Positions 59,001 to 60,711 of a stretch of DNA of 64,000 nt are shown here, piece after piece. The notes beneath the pieces are model-generated. The model made no database searches. It was not told the DNA's origin and was given only the letters and a program-made list of their open reading frames with translations. The stretch is taken from positions 28,375,586-28,439,585 of the forward strand of contig NC_091195.1 in the NCBI RefSeq assembly GCF_040958095.1. The letters run 5' to 3'. How positions within the stretch are numbered: the stretch's first letter is position 1; the number at the start of each line of letters is the position of its first letter. The translations under genes and the position numbers were made by a program. This DNA is from Procambarus clarkii (lineage: Eukaryota; Arthropoda; Malacostraca; Decapoda; Cambaridae).

Positions 59001-59020
59001 AAATGATACAAGTACCGTAG
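6247..59020 (+). CDS. FCSK: L-fucose kinase (fucokinase), 15 coding exons, complete
   Basis: Fucokinase uses ATP to phosphorylate L-fucose at C1. The product, fucose-1-phosphate, is turned into GDP-fucose by a separate pyrophosphorylase in the cytosolic salvage pathway. Joined exons: 6247-6337, 7084-7283, 8528-8707, 10558-10777, 12294-12445, 14217-14356, 15184-16019, 27776-27963, 29357-29491, 36536-36718, 45056-45291, 48083-48284, 49354-49494, 56002-56211, 58748-59020. They give 3387 nt, 1128 aa plus TAG, close to human FCSK (1084 aa). All introns are GT-AG and every phase matches. The N-terminal fucokinase domain (about 1-670) has [13 protein letters not shown] at ~71-83. The GHMP kinase half has [15 protein letters not shown] at 746-760, the ATP-loop GSGLGGSS at 870-877, GGGWQDQ at ~914-920 and [11 protein letters not shown] at 1055-1065. 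No frameshift or stop is seen. The alignment to the human protein is from memory. Introns 7, 9, 10 and 13 exceed 6 kb because of transposons. Confidence 0.94.
6610..6745 (+). mobile_element. SINE-like fragment with the conserved core, in intron 1
   Basis: A diverged core (CTGAAGTGCTATGCGTGTTAG, then TGGCATTGCAAGAAC) followed by CATCAATGTACCTTTTTGTA and an AAATAA-rich tail, the same order as at 4216-4518. Confidence 0.5.
6860..6940. repeat. Short dispersed repeat fragment (TTTATTATGCACCC family), in intron 1
   Basis: Same phrase as at 4551, followed here by GTGAGCAATAGTGGAAAAGG and GGCACATAATGG. Confidence 0.45.
7084..7283 (+). CDS. FCSK: FCSK coding exon 2 (residues 31-97)
   Basis: The acceptor is TTTTCAG at 7083 and the donor GTGAGT at 7284. 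It holds [13 protein letters not shown] followed by [10 protein letters not shown], the most conserved N-terminal signature of fucokinases and related to GDP-fucose pyrophosphorylase. The phase fits exons 1 and 3. Confidence 0.93.
7406..7602. mobile_element. Foldback hairpin element, family H, copy 1 (intron 2)
   Basis: Two arms of about 75 bp: GACCAGACCACACACTAG and its body at the left are repeated in reverse complement at the right, around a short loop near 7515. It is preceded by GCAGGCGATGAGTCACAA, a flank also seen at the 27966 copy and, inverted, at the 10141 copy. Each arm carries TTGAGAATGGTCC and GGACCGAAACG. Confidence 0.8.
7770..7900 (+). mobile_element. SINE-like fragment with the conserved core and a (GT)n insert, intron 2
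   Basis: GACCTGCCAGAAATGG, a GT microsatellite at about 7797-7816, then TTAGTGGCTTTGCAAGAATG and CCCATTGTACCTTCTTGTG with an A-rich end. Same order as other core repeats. Confidence 0.5.
8035..8350 (+). mobile_element. LINE 3' end fragment (C-terminal RT tail plus 3' UTR), intron 2
   Basis: The translated stretch [19 protein letters not shown] resembles the FTxRVINxWNxLP motif near the C-terminus of CR1/L2-like LINE proteins. It is followed by a 3' UTR ending GAGGCCACTAGTGTTAG. It ends about 180 bp before exon 3. Confidence 0.6.
8528..8707 (+). CDS. FCSK: FCSK coding exon 3 (residues 98-157)
   Basis: The acceptor is TTTACAG and the donor GTATGA, which is a weak match beyond GTAT. It encodes 60 residues in phase 0, including [15 protein letters not shown] and GTAFLRL. 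These align with DVLHSAWILILHMGR and RAFTCLP in the human enzyme as I recall it. Confidence 0.9.
8720..9339. other. Intron 3 DNA, no feature recognised
   Basis: AT-rich intron sequence without clear repeat or coding signal. Confidence 0.4.
9340..9596. mobile_element. Foldback MITE, family G, copy 1 (intron 3)
   Basis: Begins GGGGCCAGATTCACGAA and ends with its reverse complement. The arms pair over about 100 bp, including TCAATCTTTG(A/G)CGGCTTTG, around an AT-rich centre. A second copy is at 28523-28785. It has no coding capacity. Confidence 0.8.
10137..10352. mobile_element. Foldback hairpin element, family H, copy 2 (intron 3)
   Basis: Arms as in the 7406 copy, with a longer centre that repeats GAGAATGGTC. 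Its unique flank (GTGACTCATCGCCTGC) is on the right, so the copy is inverted relative to the others. It ends about 200 bp before exon 4. Confidence 0.8.
10558..10777 (+). CDS. FCSK: FCSK coding exon 4 (residues 158-230)
   Basis: The acceptor is TTTTCAG and the donor GTAAGT. It encodes [13 protein letters not shown] and [14 protein letters not shown], matching PGVWVCSTDMLL and YAQNHGVYL of the vertebrate protein. It ends one nucleotide into codon 231. Confidence 0.92.
10911..11146 (-). mobile_element. tRNA-derived SINE, family B (intron 4)
   Basis: On the - strand: tRNA-like head GTCGGCCGAGTGGACAGCAC with loop CTTGTGA (apparent anticodon TGT) and B box GGGTTC(A/G)(G/A)TCCCAGG, then a GC-rich body that ends CCCCGAAATCATCTCAAG. 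Other copies are at 45881, 57297 and 61250, all on the - strand. Confidence 0.85.
11147..11420. other. Intron 4 DNA with a diverged SINE-like stretch
   Basis: At about 11150-11260, CCCAGGAAGCAACCCCCTAC and ACAGTTGACTATCTCCTAGG resemble a diverged relative of the family B body and of the repeat at 63530-63590. Nothing else is seen. Confidence 0.35.
11425..11562 (-). mobile_element. SINE-like fragment with the conserved core, (ATTT)n side (intron 4)
   Basis: Reverse complement of the 4216-4518 repeat: an ATTT array, ACAAGAATGTACATAAGGAATG, CTTGTAAAGCCACTAGCACG and CGCAGCGTTTCGGGCAGG. Confidence 0.65.
11563..12293. other. Rest of intron 4, no feature recognised
   Basis: T-rich DNA with homopolymers at 11897-11940. 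A GGTAAA-rich stretch at 11570-11635 is low complexity. Confidence 0.4.
12294..12445 (+). CDS. FCSK: FCSK coding exon 5 (residues 231-281)
   Basis: The acceptor is TTTGCAG and the donor GTATCT. It encodes [10 protein letters not shown] and [14 protein letters not shown], very close to the LVSGVVFFS and PPLDACTYLGLDSG of human FCSK. Confidence 0.94.
12748..13205 (+). mobile_element. LINE-B 3' end fragment (intron 5)
   Basis: Starts in a CACG-rich repeat (12750-12787). It then reads [34 protein letters not shown] and [16 protein letters not shown], identical to the C-terminal part of the LINE-B protein at 39837-41993, with later stops. It ends in two copies of ACTTAGGTAATTA, the terminal repeat of this LINE family. 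Confidence 0.88.
13206..13908. other. Intron 5 DNA, no feature recognised
   Basis: Unique-looking AT-rich intron sequence. Short palindrome-like words with AGATGTTA near 13770-13810. Confidence 0.4.
13910..14090 (+). mobile_element. tRNA-like SINE, family C, copy 1 (intron 5)
   Basis: GGGCTGGACAGTAGAGCGAC and GGCGTTCAATCCCCGACCG resemble A and B boxes. They are followed by CCAAGTGGTTGGGCACCATT and CCCATCCCAAATCCTCATCC. Further copies are at 16913-17310 (+) and 44755-44935 (-). Confidence 0.65.
14217..14356 (+). CDS. FCSK: FCSK coding exon 6 (residues 282-327 plus 2 nt)
   Basis: The acceptor is TTGCAG and the donor GTAAGG. It encodes [12 protein letters not shown], like LSLFFDILHCM in vertebrates. 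The remainder is a variable linker. The splice to exon 7 rebuilds an AGA codon. Confidence 0.88.
14668..14845. mobile_element. tRNA-derived SINE, family D, as a partial foldback (intron 6)
   Basis: The - strand half reads GTAGCTCAGTCGATTAAGGC (A box) and GCAGGTTCGAATCCTCG (B box). The + strand half repeats GGTTCGAAGCCTCGTCACGG and continues into GATGCATCACGCAATTGTG. The two halves face each other across about 15 bp. Another + strand tail of this family is at 17835-17920. Confidence 0.7.
15184..16019 (+). CDS. FCSK: FCSK coding exon 7, the longest (residues 328-606)
   Basis: An 836-nt exon with acceptor TTTTCAG and donor GTAAGG. It covers the second part of the N-terminal domain: LPFELSILP, a beta-helix-like stretch ([19 protein letters not shown]) and [15 protein letters not shown], which matches the PWSEFFKRTGV segment of human FCSK. 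A 269-residue stretch of it reads without a stop. Confidence 0.92.
16020..16912. other. Start of intron 7, no feature recognised
   Basis: AT-rich intron DNA with a short CT microsatellite near 16706. Confidence 0.45.
16913..17310 (+). mobile_element. SINE family C, copy 2, split by a later insertion (intron 7)
   Basis: The left part (16913-17022) and right part (17231-17310) join into a unit matching 13910-14090. Between them lies a 192-bp insertion flanked by a 16-bp direct repeat. Confidence 0.75.
17023..17214 (+). mobile_element. Short retroelement with (TTAC)n tail, inserted in SINE C with 16-bp target duplication
   Basis: The direct repeat CTTCTTCCCCTGTCCC occurs at 17007-17022 and 17215-17230. 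The 192 bp between ends in TTACTTACTTACTTAC. Its body (TTTAGCGCCCTCTGATTA, AGCCTTCCCGGTTTGGTGCC) has no coding capacity. The tail and long duplication fit target-primed reverse transcription, so it is a SINE or a LINE 3' end. Confidence 0.8.
17311..18363. other. Intron 7 DNA between SINE C and the large inverted-repeat element
   Basis: AT-rich. At 17835-17920 it carries the tail of SINE family D (GATTCGATTCCTCGTCACGG, then ATCACGATAATGTGATTTTT). At about 18050-18300 a stretch on the - strand (GGTTTCTCACCCATGG and neighbours) may be a LINE remnant, not resolved. Confidence 0.4.
17835..17920 (+). mobile_element. SINE family D tail fragment
   Basis: Shares TTCGATTCCTCGTCACGG and TGTGATTTTTCTGTGT with the repeat at 14668-14845. 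Confidence 0.6.
18387..18784. repeat. Left terminal inverted repeat of large element copy 1
   Basis: Pairs with about 23934-24327 with only scattered mismatches. It contains CCAGAAAGGTAAGCATTCC, a perfect-looking splice donor, and a TGACGTCA-like palindrome near 18679. Confidence 0.85.
20454..20970 (+). repeat. 20-bp minisatellite, about 25 units, inside large element copy 1
   Basis: The period is exactly 20 bp: CCCTCTTGGG followed by CTACTTGTCG. Variants change in blocks along the array: CTCT then CTGT then CGGT in the first half, and CTAC then CTGC, with GTCG, GCCG, GGCG in the second. At the matching place in copy 2 (about 52345-52375) only a trace of one or two units is present. Confidence 0.95.
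21895..22050 (+). mobile_element. LINE-C 3' UTR-like segment inside large element copy 1
   Basis: GGGTATGTGGGCC, GCCTGGTGGGCCA, GGGGCGGGCTT and CTCCCAGTACCTCATCCAGC follow the same order as the LINE-C 3' UTR repeats at 46665-47030 (GGGTATGTGGGCC, GCCTGGTGGACCA, GGGCCGGGCTT, CTCCCAGAACCCCATCAACC). The element core therefore carries an old LINE tail. Confidence 0.6.
23934..24327. repeat. Right terminal inverted repeat of large element copy 1
   Basis: Reverse complement of 18387-18784. Outside it a further ~45 bp (CTCACCCAGAAAATGGCG to CATTCAACGCTGG) is present only at this end. The same words occur in reverse complement inside the element at about 23812-23870. Confidence 0.85.
24372..25261. 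other. Intron 7 DNA between the large element and the Tigger transposon
   Basis: Unique-looking AT-rich sequence, no coding or repeat signal recognised. Confidence 0.45.
25262..27649 (+). mobile_element. Tigger/pogo-type DNA transposon, full-length but dead
   Basis: The ends are CAGTGGCAGCTCGACTTA on the left and the reverse complement of CAGTGGGACCTTGATTTAC on the right, the Tigger type. It is flanked by TA on both sides (25260-25261 and 27650-27651), the target duplication of Tc1/mariner/pogo elements. Its 2388 bp contain a broken transposase. Subterminal motifs with TCGACTTACGATA-like words are repeated near each end. Confidence 0.88.
25543..26781 (+). pseudogene. Tigger/pogo transposase pseudogene
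   Basis: The family cuts and pastes its own DNA with a DDE/DDD catalytic core beside CENP-B-like DNA-binding domains. The frame can be followed through an N-terminal helix-turn-helix region ([14 protein letters not shown] after a frameshift), then [21 protein letters not shown] and [15 protein letters not shown], which carry the three catalytic acidic positions. Stops are seen at 25975, after FWK near 26141 and twice around 26315-26360. A C-terminal remainder continues to about 27380. It cannot make a full protein. Confidence 0.88.
27776..27963 (+). CDS. FCSK: FCSK coding exon 8 (residues 607-669)
   Basis: The acceptor is TTTTAG and the donor GTATGA. It encodes [20 protein letters not shown], nearly identical to the vertebrate [20 protein letters not shown] block. 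A foldback repeat begins within a few bases of its donor. Confidence 0.94.
27966..28164. mobile_element. Foldback hairpin element, family H, copy 3 (intron 8)
   Basis: Flank GCAGACGATGAGTCACAA, then arms of about 75 bp starting TTGACCAGACCACACACTAG around the centre GTCGATTGACAATCGAC. It begins immediately after the exon 8 donor. Confidence 0.85.
28165..28522. other. Intron 8 DNA, no feature recognised
   Basis: AT-rich sequence without a clear repeat. Confidence 0.4.
28523..28785. mobile_element. Foldback MITE, family G, copy 2 (intron 8)
   Basis: GGGGCCAGATTCACGAA at the left and its reverse complement at the right, with the same inner arms (CTCAATCTTTGACGGC) as the 9340 copy. Confidence 0.8.
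29059..29163. repeat. Low-complexity GATGATAAT / AAGGATG repeats (intron 8)
   Basis: Short imperfect tandem repeats of GATGATAATA and ACAGTAAGGATG. Confidence 0.7.
29357..29491 (+). CDS. FCSK: FCSK coding exon 9 (residues 670-714)
   Basis: The acceptor is TTCCAG and the donor GTATGT. It is in phase 0 on both sides. It encodes [16 protein letters not shown], matching LVRAARHYEGAGQILI just before the GHMP domain. Confidence 0.92.
29492..30726. other. Start of intron 9; possibly the 5' region of LINE-A
   Basis: No coding similarity seen until 30727. A CA/GA-rich stretch with ACAGACAGACAGA lies at 30690-30720. Whether 30020-30726 is LINE 5' UTR or host DNA is not decided. Confidence 0.35.
30727..31545 (+). 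pseudogene. LINE-A ORF1-like region
   Basis: Reads [20 protein letters not shown] and [13 protein letters not shown], an RNA-binding-like fold, then an arginine-rich stretch and a long proline-rich linker with a frame change near 31140-31370. It continues into EIGYKKVSF at the TTAA insertion site. The N-terminus is missing. Confidence 0.7.
31546..33095. mobile_element. piggyBac-like non-autonomous element, 1550 bp, TTAA-flanked
   Basis: Flanked by TTAA at 31542-31545 and 33096-33099. The left end is CCCTTCAATTGCGCAT; the right end, reverse complemented, is CCCTTAAATGGCGCAT. TTAA duplication and CCC-starting ends are the hallmarks of piggyBac elements. Near the left end GCGCATCGCATCAT(A/G)TGATGC occurs twice (31555 and 31601), like transposase-binding subterminal repeats. 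The interior has four imperfect repeats of about 180 bp and no transposase frame, so it depends on a helper. Confidence 0.85.
32030..32660. repeat. Four imperfect ~180-bp tandem repeats inside the piggyBac-like element
   Basis: Units share ATGGTGAA(C/T)A(A/C)A and a TACTTATATATAA-like word followed by GTGTATA, starting near 32051, 32231, 32414 and 32599 (spacing 180, 183 and 185 bp). Confidence 0.8.
33100..34344 (+). pseudogene. LINE-A endonuclease region
   Basis: Without the SINE it reads [50 protein letters not shown] and [12 protein letters not shown], the endonuclease motifs in order. Several frameshifts break it (near 33600-33800, 34142 and 34344). Confidence 0.82.
33227..33490 (+). mobile_element. 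SINE family A inserted in LINE-A, with target duplication
   Basis: AGATGCT at 33220-33226 is repeated at 33491-33497. Between them lies a full SINE: tRNA-like head, body, core CCGAAACGCTACGTGTAC and a poly-A tail. Removing it and one AGATGCT restores the endonuclease frame ([15 protein letters not shown]). Confidence 0.92.
34427..36118 (+). pseudogene. LINE-A reverse transcriptase region
   Basis: The order is [64 protein letters not shown] and [11 protein letters not shown] (catalytic DD near 35407-35415), then [20 protein letters not shown] near the end. A TGA at 35266-35268 lies in frame within the RT, and frame changes occur near 34880, 35450 and 36080. Confidence 0.88.
36119..36290 (+). 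mobile_element. LINE-A 3' UTR and end
   Basis: Continues from the protein tail into GACCAAAGAGCCAGATCTCA and finishes AATTAGGTGAGTACA. The rest of intron 9 to 36535 shows nothing recognisable. Confidence 0.6.
36536..36718 (+). CDS. FCSK: FCSK coding exon 10 (residues 715-775), start of GHMP kinase domain
   Basis: The acceptor is TTTTAAAAG, with a short pyrimidine tract before it, and the donor is GTACTC. It encodes [15 protein letters not shown] at residues 746-760, the first GHMP motif that binds the sugar, then [12 protein letters not shown]. Confidence 0.94.
36779..36935 (+). mobile_element. tRNA-derived SINE, family E (intron 10)
   Basis: TGGTCGAGTGGATTAAGG (A box) and GTGGGTTCGAGTCACTTC (B box) with a long middle part, like a tRNA-Leu or tRNA-Ser ancestor. 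It is followed by a body ending in a TG microsatellite near 36915. Confidence 0.7.
36968..38448 (-). pseudogene. LINE-B copy 1 catalytic RT and C-terminal part, split by SINE
   Basis: Reads [32 protein letters not shown] (DD near 38069-38086) and [15 protein letters not shown] to 37630. After the SINE it resumes with [18 protein letters not shown] to the stop at 36968. Confidence 0.88.
37340..37629 (+). mobile_element. SINE family A inserted in LINE-B copy 1, with target duplication
   Basis: ATGTCT at 37334-37339 recurs at 37630-37635 after a poly-A tail of about 27. The same LINE position in copy 2 (about 40202) is uninterrupted. The tRNA-like head is CCGTGGTGTAGTGGTAAGAC with B box GGGTTCGTATCCTGG. 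Confidence 0.93.
38452..39720 (-). pseudogene. LINE-B copy 1 endonuclease and N-terminal RT
   Basis: 423 codons reading [62 protein letters not shown] and ending DRQ before TAG. Copy 2 has a tyrosine codon there. The amino acid sequence is otherwise close to copy 2. Confidence 0.88.
39787..41800 (-). mobile_element. LINE-B copy 2, 5'-truncated, with intact RT frame
   Basis: The 3' end (39787-39836) has two to three copies of ATTACCTAAGTGT, then the protein frame follows without a stop to the 5' truncation at about 41800, where a TG/TA microsatellite begins. It is arranged head to tail with copy 1. Confidence 0.92.
39837..41800 (-). CDS. LINE-B reverse transcriptase, open but 5'-truncated
   Basis: About 650 codons stay open. 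They cover the C-terminal linker of the endonuclease, then [76 protein letters not shown] (DD near 40642-40660), [14 protein letters not shown] and the C-terminal [18 protein letters not shown] to a TAG/TAA-type stop at 39837. The enzyme copies element RNA at a nicked target. The endonuclease is missing, so the copy cannot move by itself. The open frame runs on into the TG/TA repeat, which I do not count as protein. Confidence 0.85.
41816..41892. repeat. (TG)n(TA)n microsatellite
   Basis: TG repeats to about 41840 and then TA repeats, between LINE-B copy 2 and the Penelope-like palindrome. Confidence 0.95.
42053..42105 (-). ncRNA. Hammerhead-ribozyme-like fold, left arm (mirror copy)
   Basis: Same sequence as 43010-43062 on the opposite strand of the palindrome. 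Confidence 0.4.
42306..42522 (-). pseudogene. Penelope-like protein C-terminus (left arm, mirror copy)
   Basis: Exact mirror of 42593-42809 on the - strand. Confidence 0.65.
42593..42809 (+). pseudogene. Penelope-like protein C-terminus (right arm)
   Basis: An open stretch with [16 protein letters not shown] followed by [18 protein letters not shown] and TAG. ALHIKK...PAIN matches the conserved tail after the GIY-YIG domain (EALxIKxxxPxIN). The start of the protein is absent. Confidence 0.65.
43010..43062 (+). ncRNA. Hammerhead-ribozyme-like fold, right arm (degenerate core)
   Basis: Stem I AGTCT (43010-43014) pairs with AGACT (43058-43062). GTAA and TTAC form stem II. GAAA (43037-43040) is followed by CGCG (43041-43044), which pairs with CGCG (43052-43055) as stem III, then TC where cleavage would fall after 43057. 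The usual CUGANGA is UUGAAAA here (two changes), so activity is doubtful. Hammerheads are known in Penelope-like terminal repeats. Confidence 0.4.
43194..43244. repeat. (TA)n microsatellite
   Basis: Pure TA repeats between the palindrome and the first MITE. Confidence 0.95.
43245..43636. mobile_element. Foldback MITE, family T, copy 1, with TTAGG-type blocks
   Basis: The ends are TGTCGTACCTAGTAGCCAGA and its reverse complement. It sits inside TA repeats, so a TA target is likely. The inside holds CCTAACCTAACCTAAC and GGTTAGGTTAGGTTAGG, units of TTAGG, the arthropod telomere repeat. No protein. Confidence 0.82.
43637..43684. repeat. (TA)n microsatellite
   Basis: Pure TA repeats between the twin MITEs. 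Confidence 0.95.
43685..44078. mobile_element. Foldback MITE, family T, copy 2, with TTAGG-type blocks
   Basis: Same ends and inner order as the copy at 43245, with arms meeting around TATATATAGG near 43915. TTAGG-type blocks occur on both sides of the centre. Confidence 0.82.
44079..44162. repeat. (TA)n microsatellite with GTATGTATG end
   Basis: TA repeats with a few ATTATA interruptions. Confidence 0.95.
44290..44375 (+). mobile_element. LINE-B 3' terminal fragment
   Basis: AAAGAGTGTCGGGAAGACGG, ACACCACGAGCATAGCTCTC and GGGTAATT match the last ~80 bp of LINE-B. Confidence 0.7.
44376..44754. other. Intron 10 DNA, no gene seen
   Basis: AT-rich with an AAT microsatellite at 44524-44556. Confidence 0.45.
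44755..44935 (-). mobile_element. tRNA-like SINE, family C, copy 3 (intron 10)
   Basis: Reverse complement of 13910-14090: GGTCAGGATAAAGATTTGGG, GGTGCCCAACCACATGGACG and CCGTCACTCTACCGTCCAGC. Confidence 0.68.
45056..45291 (+). CDS. FCSK: FCSK coding exon 11 (residues 776-853 plus 2 nt)
   Basis: The acceptor is TTATACAG and the donor GTAATG. It encodes [19 protein letters not shown] and APGALVKA, all matched in human FCSK (RPIGARARR, LADLRDYCQP, APGALLKA). Confidence 0.93.
45292..45880. other. Start of intron 11, no feature recognised
   Basis: AT-rich, unique-looking DNA. Confidence 0.45.
45881..46128 (-). mobile_element. tRNA-derived SINE, family B (intron 11)
   Basis: On the - strand GTCGGCCGAGTGGACAGCAC with B box GGGTTCGATCCCAGG, the best-preserved tRNA part among the four copies. 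Its body runs to CCCCGAAATCATCTCAAG. Confidence 0.88.
46415..47035 (+). mobile_element. LINE-C 3' end: protein C-terminus plus tandem 3' UTR repeats (intron 11)
   Basis: Reads [20 protein letters not shown] and [20 protein letters not shown], the C-terminal motif of CR1/Jockey-like RT proteins, then a 3' UTR of three tandem units of about 108-126 bp starting at about 46665, 46789 and 46897 (each with GTGGGCCTGCG(A/G)GCCGC). It ends in ATCAACCAGGT repeats, a CR1-type tail. Confidence 0.78.
47062..47359 (-). mobile_element. tRNA-derived SINE, family A, full-length (intron 11)
   Basis: Starts (on the + strand) with about 29 T, then TGAGATATATACAAGAG, the core GTACGCGTAGCGTTTCGG, and the inverted tRNA-like head to CCACGGAG. 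It is nearly identical to the copy at 37340. Confidence 0.9.
47360..48082. other. Rest of intron 11, no feature recognised
   Basis: No repeat or coding signal beyond exon 12's pyrimidine tract, which includes a CT-rich stretch at 48018-48042. Confidence 0.4.
48083..48284 (+). CDS. FCSK: FCSK coding exon 12 (residues 854-921), GHMP ATP-binding loop
   Basis: The acceptor is TTTCTGTAG and the donor GTTTGT. It holds [15 protein letters not shown], the glycine-rich ATP phosphate-binding loop, and [11 protein letters not shown]. Both are diagnostic of fucokinases within the GHMP superfamily. Confidence 0.95.
48285..49353. other. Intron 12, partly a probable retroelement 3' end
   Basis: From about 48895 to 49330 the - strand has a layout like a retroelement 3' UTR (GTTCAAGTATGTTTATTGAG at its edge). 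I cannot name it and found no second copy in the window. Confidence 0.35.
49354..49494 (+). CDS. FCSK: FCSK coding exon 13 (residues 922-968)
   Basis: The acceptor is TATGCAG and the donor GTATGT. It encodes [14 protein letters not shown] and [12 protein letters not shown], matching VGGLMPGIKVGRSR and LNDHLLLVYTGK. Confidence 0.95.
49573..49650 (-). repeat. Short dispersed repeat with (AAC)n, copy 1 (intron 13)
   Basis: ACGGGCTCACCATAGGCC, GTGCTACTTGGAACTT and GAATCTTTAACAACAACAAC are the reverse complement of the repeat at 63675-63760. Confidence 0.7.
50105..50500. repeat. Left terminal inverted repeat of large element copy 2
   Basis: Pairs with about 55370-55760 and is close to the ends of copy 1. 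It keeps CCAGAAAGGTAAGCATTCC. Confidence 0.82.
55370..55760. repeat. Right terminal inverted repeat of large element copy 2
   Basis: Reverse complement of the left end, with a T-rich insert near 55510-55540. Confidence 0.82.
55820..56001. other. End of intron 13
   Basis: Short AT-rich DNA with the exon 14 acceptor. Confidence 0.5.
56002..56211 (+). CDS. FCSK: FCSK coding exon 14 (residues 969-1038)
   Basis: The acceptor is CTTTCAG and the donor GTAAAC. It encodes [18 protein letters not shown] and ending [10 protein letters not shown], matching [18 protein letters not shown] and LMAPGCEP. A 34-bp satellite array begins about 160 bp after the donor. Confidence 0.94.
56369..57052. repeat. 34-bp satellite, 20 units, nearly perfect (intron 14)
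   Basis: The word GACCGG recurs every 34 bp from 56401 to 57013, with GATCGG at 57047 closing the array. Units look identical except for the last. Each unit holds ACTGTA and TACAGT four bases apart (a small hairpin) and ACCGGT at the joint. Confidence 0.97.
57297..57515 (-). mobile_element. tRNA-derived SINE, family B (intron 14)
   Basis: Body CCCCGAAATCATCTCAAG at its left edge, B box GGGTTCGATCCCGGG (as reverse complement) at the right, then a degraded A-box side. Confidence 0.82.
57530..58215 (+). mobile_element. tRNA-like SINE, family F, split by a foldback element (intron 14)
   Basis: The left part 57530-57720 has GGTGGCTGAATCCCTAGTC and GGGTTTGATTCCTGTGG as box-like words. The right part resumes at 58171 (TGAACCTAACATCC, CCTGTCCCCAACAATGGGAA). 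A related copy is at 63410-63660. Confidence 0.55.
57721..58163. mobile_element. Foldback element, 443 bp, with 7-bp target duplication
   Basis: The ends are CAACCCGTTCTCGCACTTG and its exact reverse complement. ACCTCAA stands on both sides (57714-57720 and 58164-58170). The arms pair along most of the length (ACATACTAATTG, CACCGACCTCACCTAACC and more). The centre has two copies of CCTATCAACGGTATAGG. No protein. Confidence 0.88.
58216..58449. other. Intron 14 DNA, no feature recognised
   Basis: AT-rich DNA before the next SINE-like fragment. Confidence 0.45.
58450..58572 (-). mobile_element. SINE-like fragment with the conserved core (intron 14)
   Basis: CTAAAGCCACTATTACGC followed by AAAGCGTTTCGGGCA is the reverse complement of the shared core. 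A near copy is at 59930-60010. Confidence 0.6.
58748..59020 (+). CDS. FCSK: FCSK coding exon 15 with stop (residues 1039-1128)
   Basis: The acceptor is TTTCCAG. It encodes [15 protein letters not shown] at ~1054-1068, the last GHMP motif, then a poorly conserved acidic tail ending in TAG at 59018-59020. [11 protein letters not shown] matches LVEVDTQGLSL near the end of the human protein. Confidence 0.94.
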   Translation: MSKLMATLHNHCLGMSLAGAGGGGYLYALKARPGPLEDSVDLGGLTSDCVEVDQQGLELWVGGETVTQVNEDDVLTHEKWLTLLEMIQVP

Positions 59021-59364
59021 TTAGCAATATTTCAGCTCAGTATAATGGAGACGTTATTTTTATGCTCGTATGACAAAGTAGTAAAAGGCTTCTGTTTCTC
59101 TTCACTTCCATTTATATATTTGCCGATATTCCAGAATCAGTCTTTATGCCCTCTTTAAGCAATCTTATTATTGACAATTGTAGACCAAACTGAAACACTT
59201 ATAAATATCTTAATTACTGTGATATCCCATAAATTTTATAAAAATGTCGGCATTCTTTAACATCCATAATAATAAAATTCAAAAAATCAAATTCAAAAAT
59301 CAAATGTTTTTTCAGGTAAAGTACATACTGTACATACAAAGTGTGATACAACTTGTGGCATAGG
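59021..59364 (+). other. FCSK 3' UTR and flank
   Basis: AT-rich DNA with the AATAAA at 59271. At 59315-59355 the words AAAGTACATACTGTACATAC and GATACAACTTG resemble a retroelement edge also seen at 53515. Confidence 0.5.
59271..59276 (+). terminator. Candidate polyadenylation signal of FCSK
   Basis: AATAAA lies 250 bp after the FCSK stop codon, in AT-rich DNA just before a LINE fragment. It is the first canonical hexamer I found after the stop. No transcript evidence is available. Confidence 0.45.
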
Positions 59365-59930
59365 AGCCTATGCCACACTTTCTAACTTCAGAATTGCTTT
59401 TAAATACATGGATGGCGATATACTAAAGAAATTGTTCATGACTTTTGTTAGGCCAAAGCTAGAATATGCAGCGGTTGTGTGGTGCCCATATCTTAAGAAG
59501 CACATTAACAAACTGGAAAAGGTGCAAAGACATGCTACTAAGTGGCTCCCTGAACTGAAGGGCAAGAGCTACGAAGAGAGGTTAGAGGCATTAAATATGC
59601 CAAAACTGGAAGACAGAAGAAAAAGAGGTGATATGATCACTACATACAAAATAGTAACAGGAATTGATAAAATCGATAGGGAAGATTTCCTGAGACCTGG
59701 AACTTTAAGAACAAGAGGTCATAGATATAAACTAGCTAAACACAGATGCCGAAGAAATATAAGAAAATTCACTTTCGCAAACAGAGTGGTAGACGGTTGG
59801 AACAAGTTAGGCGAGAAGGTGGTGGAGGCCAAGACCGTCAGTAGTTTCAAAGCGTTATATGACAGAGTGCTGGGAAGACGGGACACCACGAGCGTAGCTC
59901 TCATCCTGTAACTACACTTAGGTAATTACA
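59365..59930 (+). mobile_element. LINE-B 3' end, copy downstream of FCSK
   Basis: About 165 codons stay open: [54 protein letters not shown], then LINE-B 3' UTR with ACACTTAGGTAATTACA at the end. A one-base loss near 59864 changes the last codons. Confidence 0.92.
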
Positions 59931-60012
59931 AACATTGATGGATTTATAGATAGAGCTAGTACATGCAATGCCTAAAGCCACTATTACGCAAAGCGTTTTG
60001 GGCACTGGCTAC
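59931..60012 (-). mobile_element. SINE-like fragment with the conserved core
   Basis: GCTAGTACATGCAATGCC, AAAGCCACTATTACGC and AAAGCGTTTTGGGCA match the copy at 58450-58572. Confidence 0.6.
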
Positions 60013-60119
60013 TTATTGGACTGGCTACTACCACCAGTCAGTGACTATAGTGGCCATTGCCCCTGAAAACATTATCTTTTTTATTCAGATGTACTGTACA
60101 TTAACAGGTTAGGGTAAGG

Positions 60120-60480
60120 CTGGCAGTTCAGTTTCCATCAATCGAAATAACTGGAGATCTCGCAGCCCACCAGGTGATGTTGCCAAGTTTGTGTTGTGAT
60201 CATGTCACCCACTGTTTCTTCCATTCCCCCAGGGTTATGAGGTCTAGCTCCCTTAACTTGTCCTCTTATCCAAGCTAAGAGTGTTAATGCTTAACACTCT
60301 TAGCTTGGCCACTAATCTTGTTACAAACTTGAGTAGTTTTCACTTGTTTTTACGCTTCAGAAAGTGTAGATTCCTGGTCGTTGCTGCATATTCTGGTATT
60401 GGTTTTACAAAAGCTGTGTAGATTGCCTTGAGTACTGATTTAGGGTTCTGAATGTTCTAATGGTTTAGCAAAGTGCTTTA
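60120..60480 (-). mobile_element. LINE RT C-terminal fragment, another family, degraded
   Basis: On the - strand short runs such as IYTAFVKP, EYAA and LRELDLITL follow the order of the thumb region of CR1-like RTs (YxxFVRPxLEYAA, LRELxLxxL), with stops and a 32-bp palindrome at about 60272-60306. No close match to LINE-A, -B or -C here. Confidence 0.45.
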
Positions 60481-60711
60481 AGTTGGTATTCTCATACTTC
60501 TGTATTGTCCTTAAAATATTTTTTAATTAAAAATATATGTACAGTACACACAATCTGTAATAACAAATTTTAGCTAAAAAGGGTATTTTCACAACGTTGC
60601 ATTACTGCACTGTATCTGAATAAAGTTCCCAGTTGTAATAGAGGTTTTGTTATGTACTGGGCAATCTCTCGTAAGAATTCTTGTATACTGCTGTCAAAGA
60701 CAGGAGCGGGC

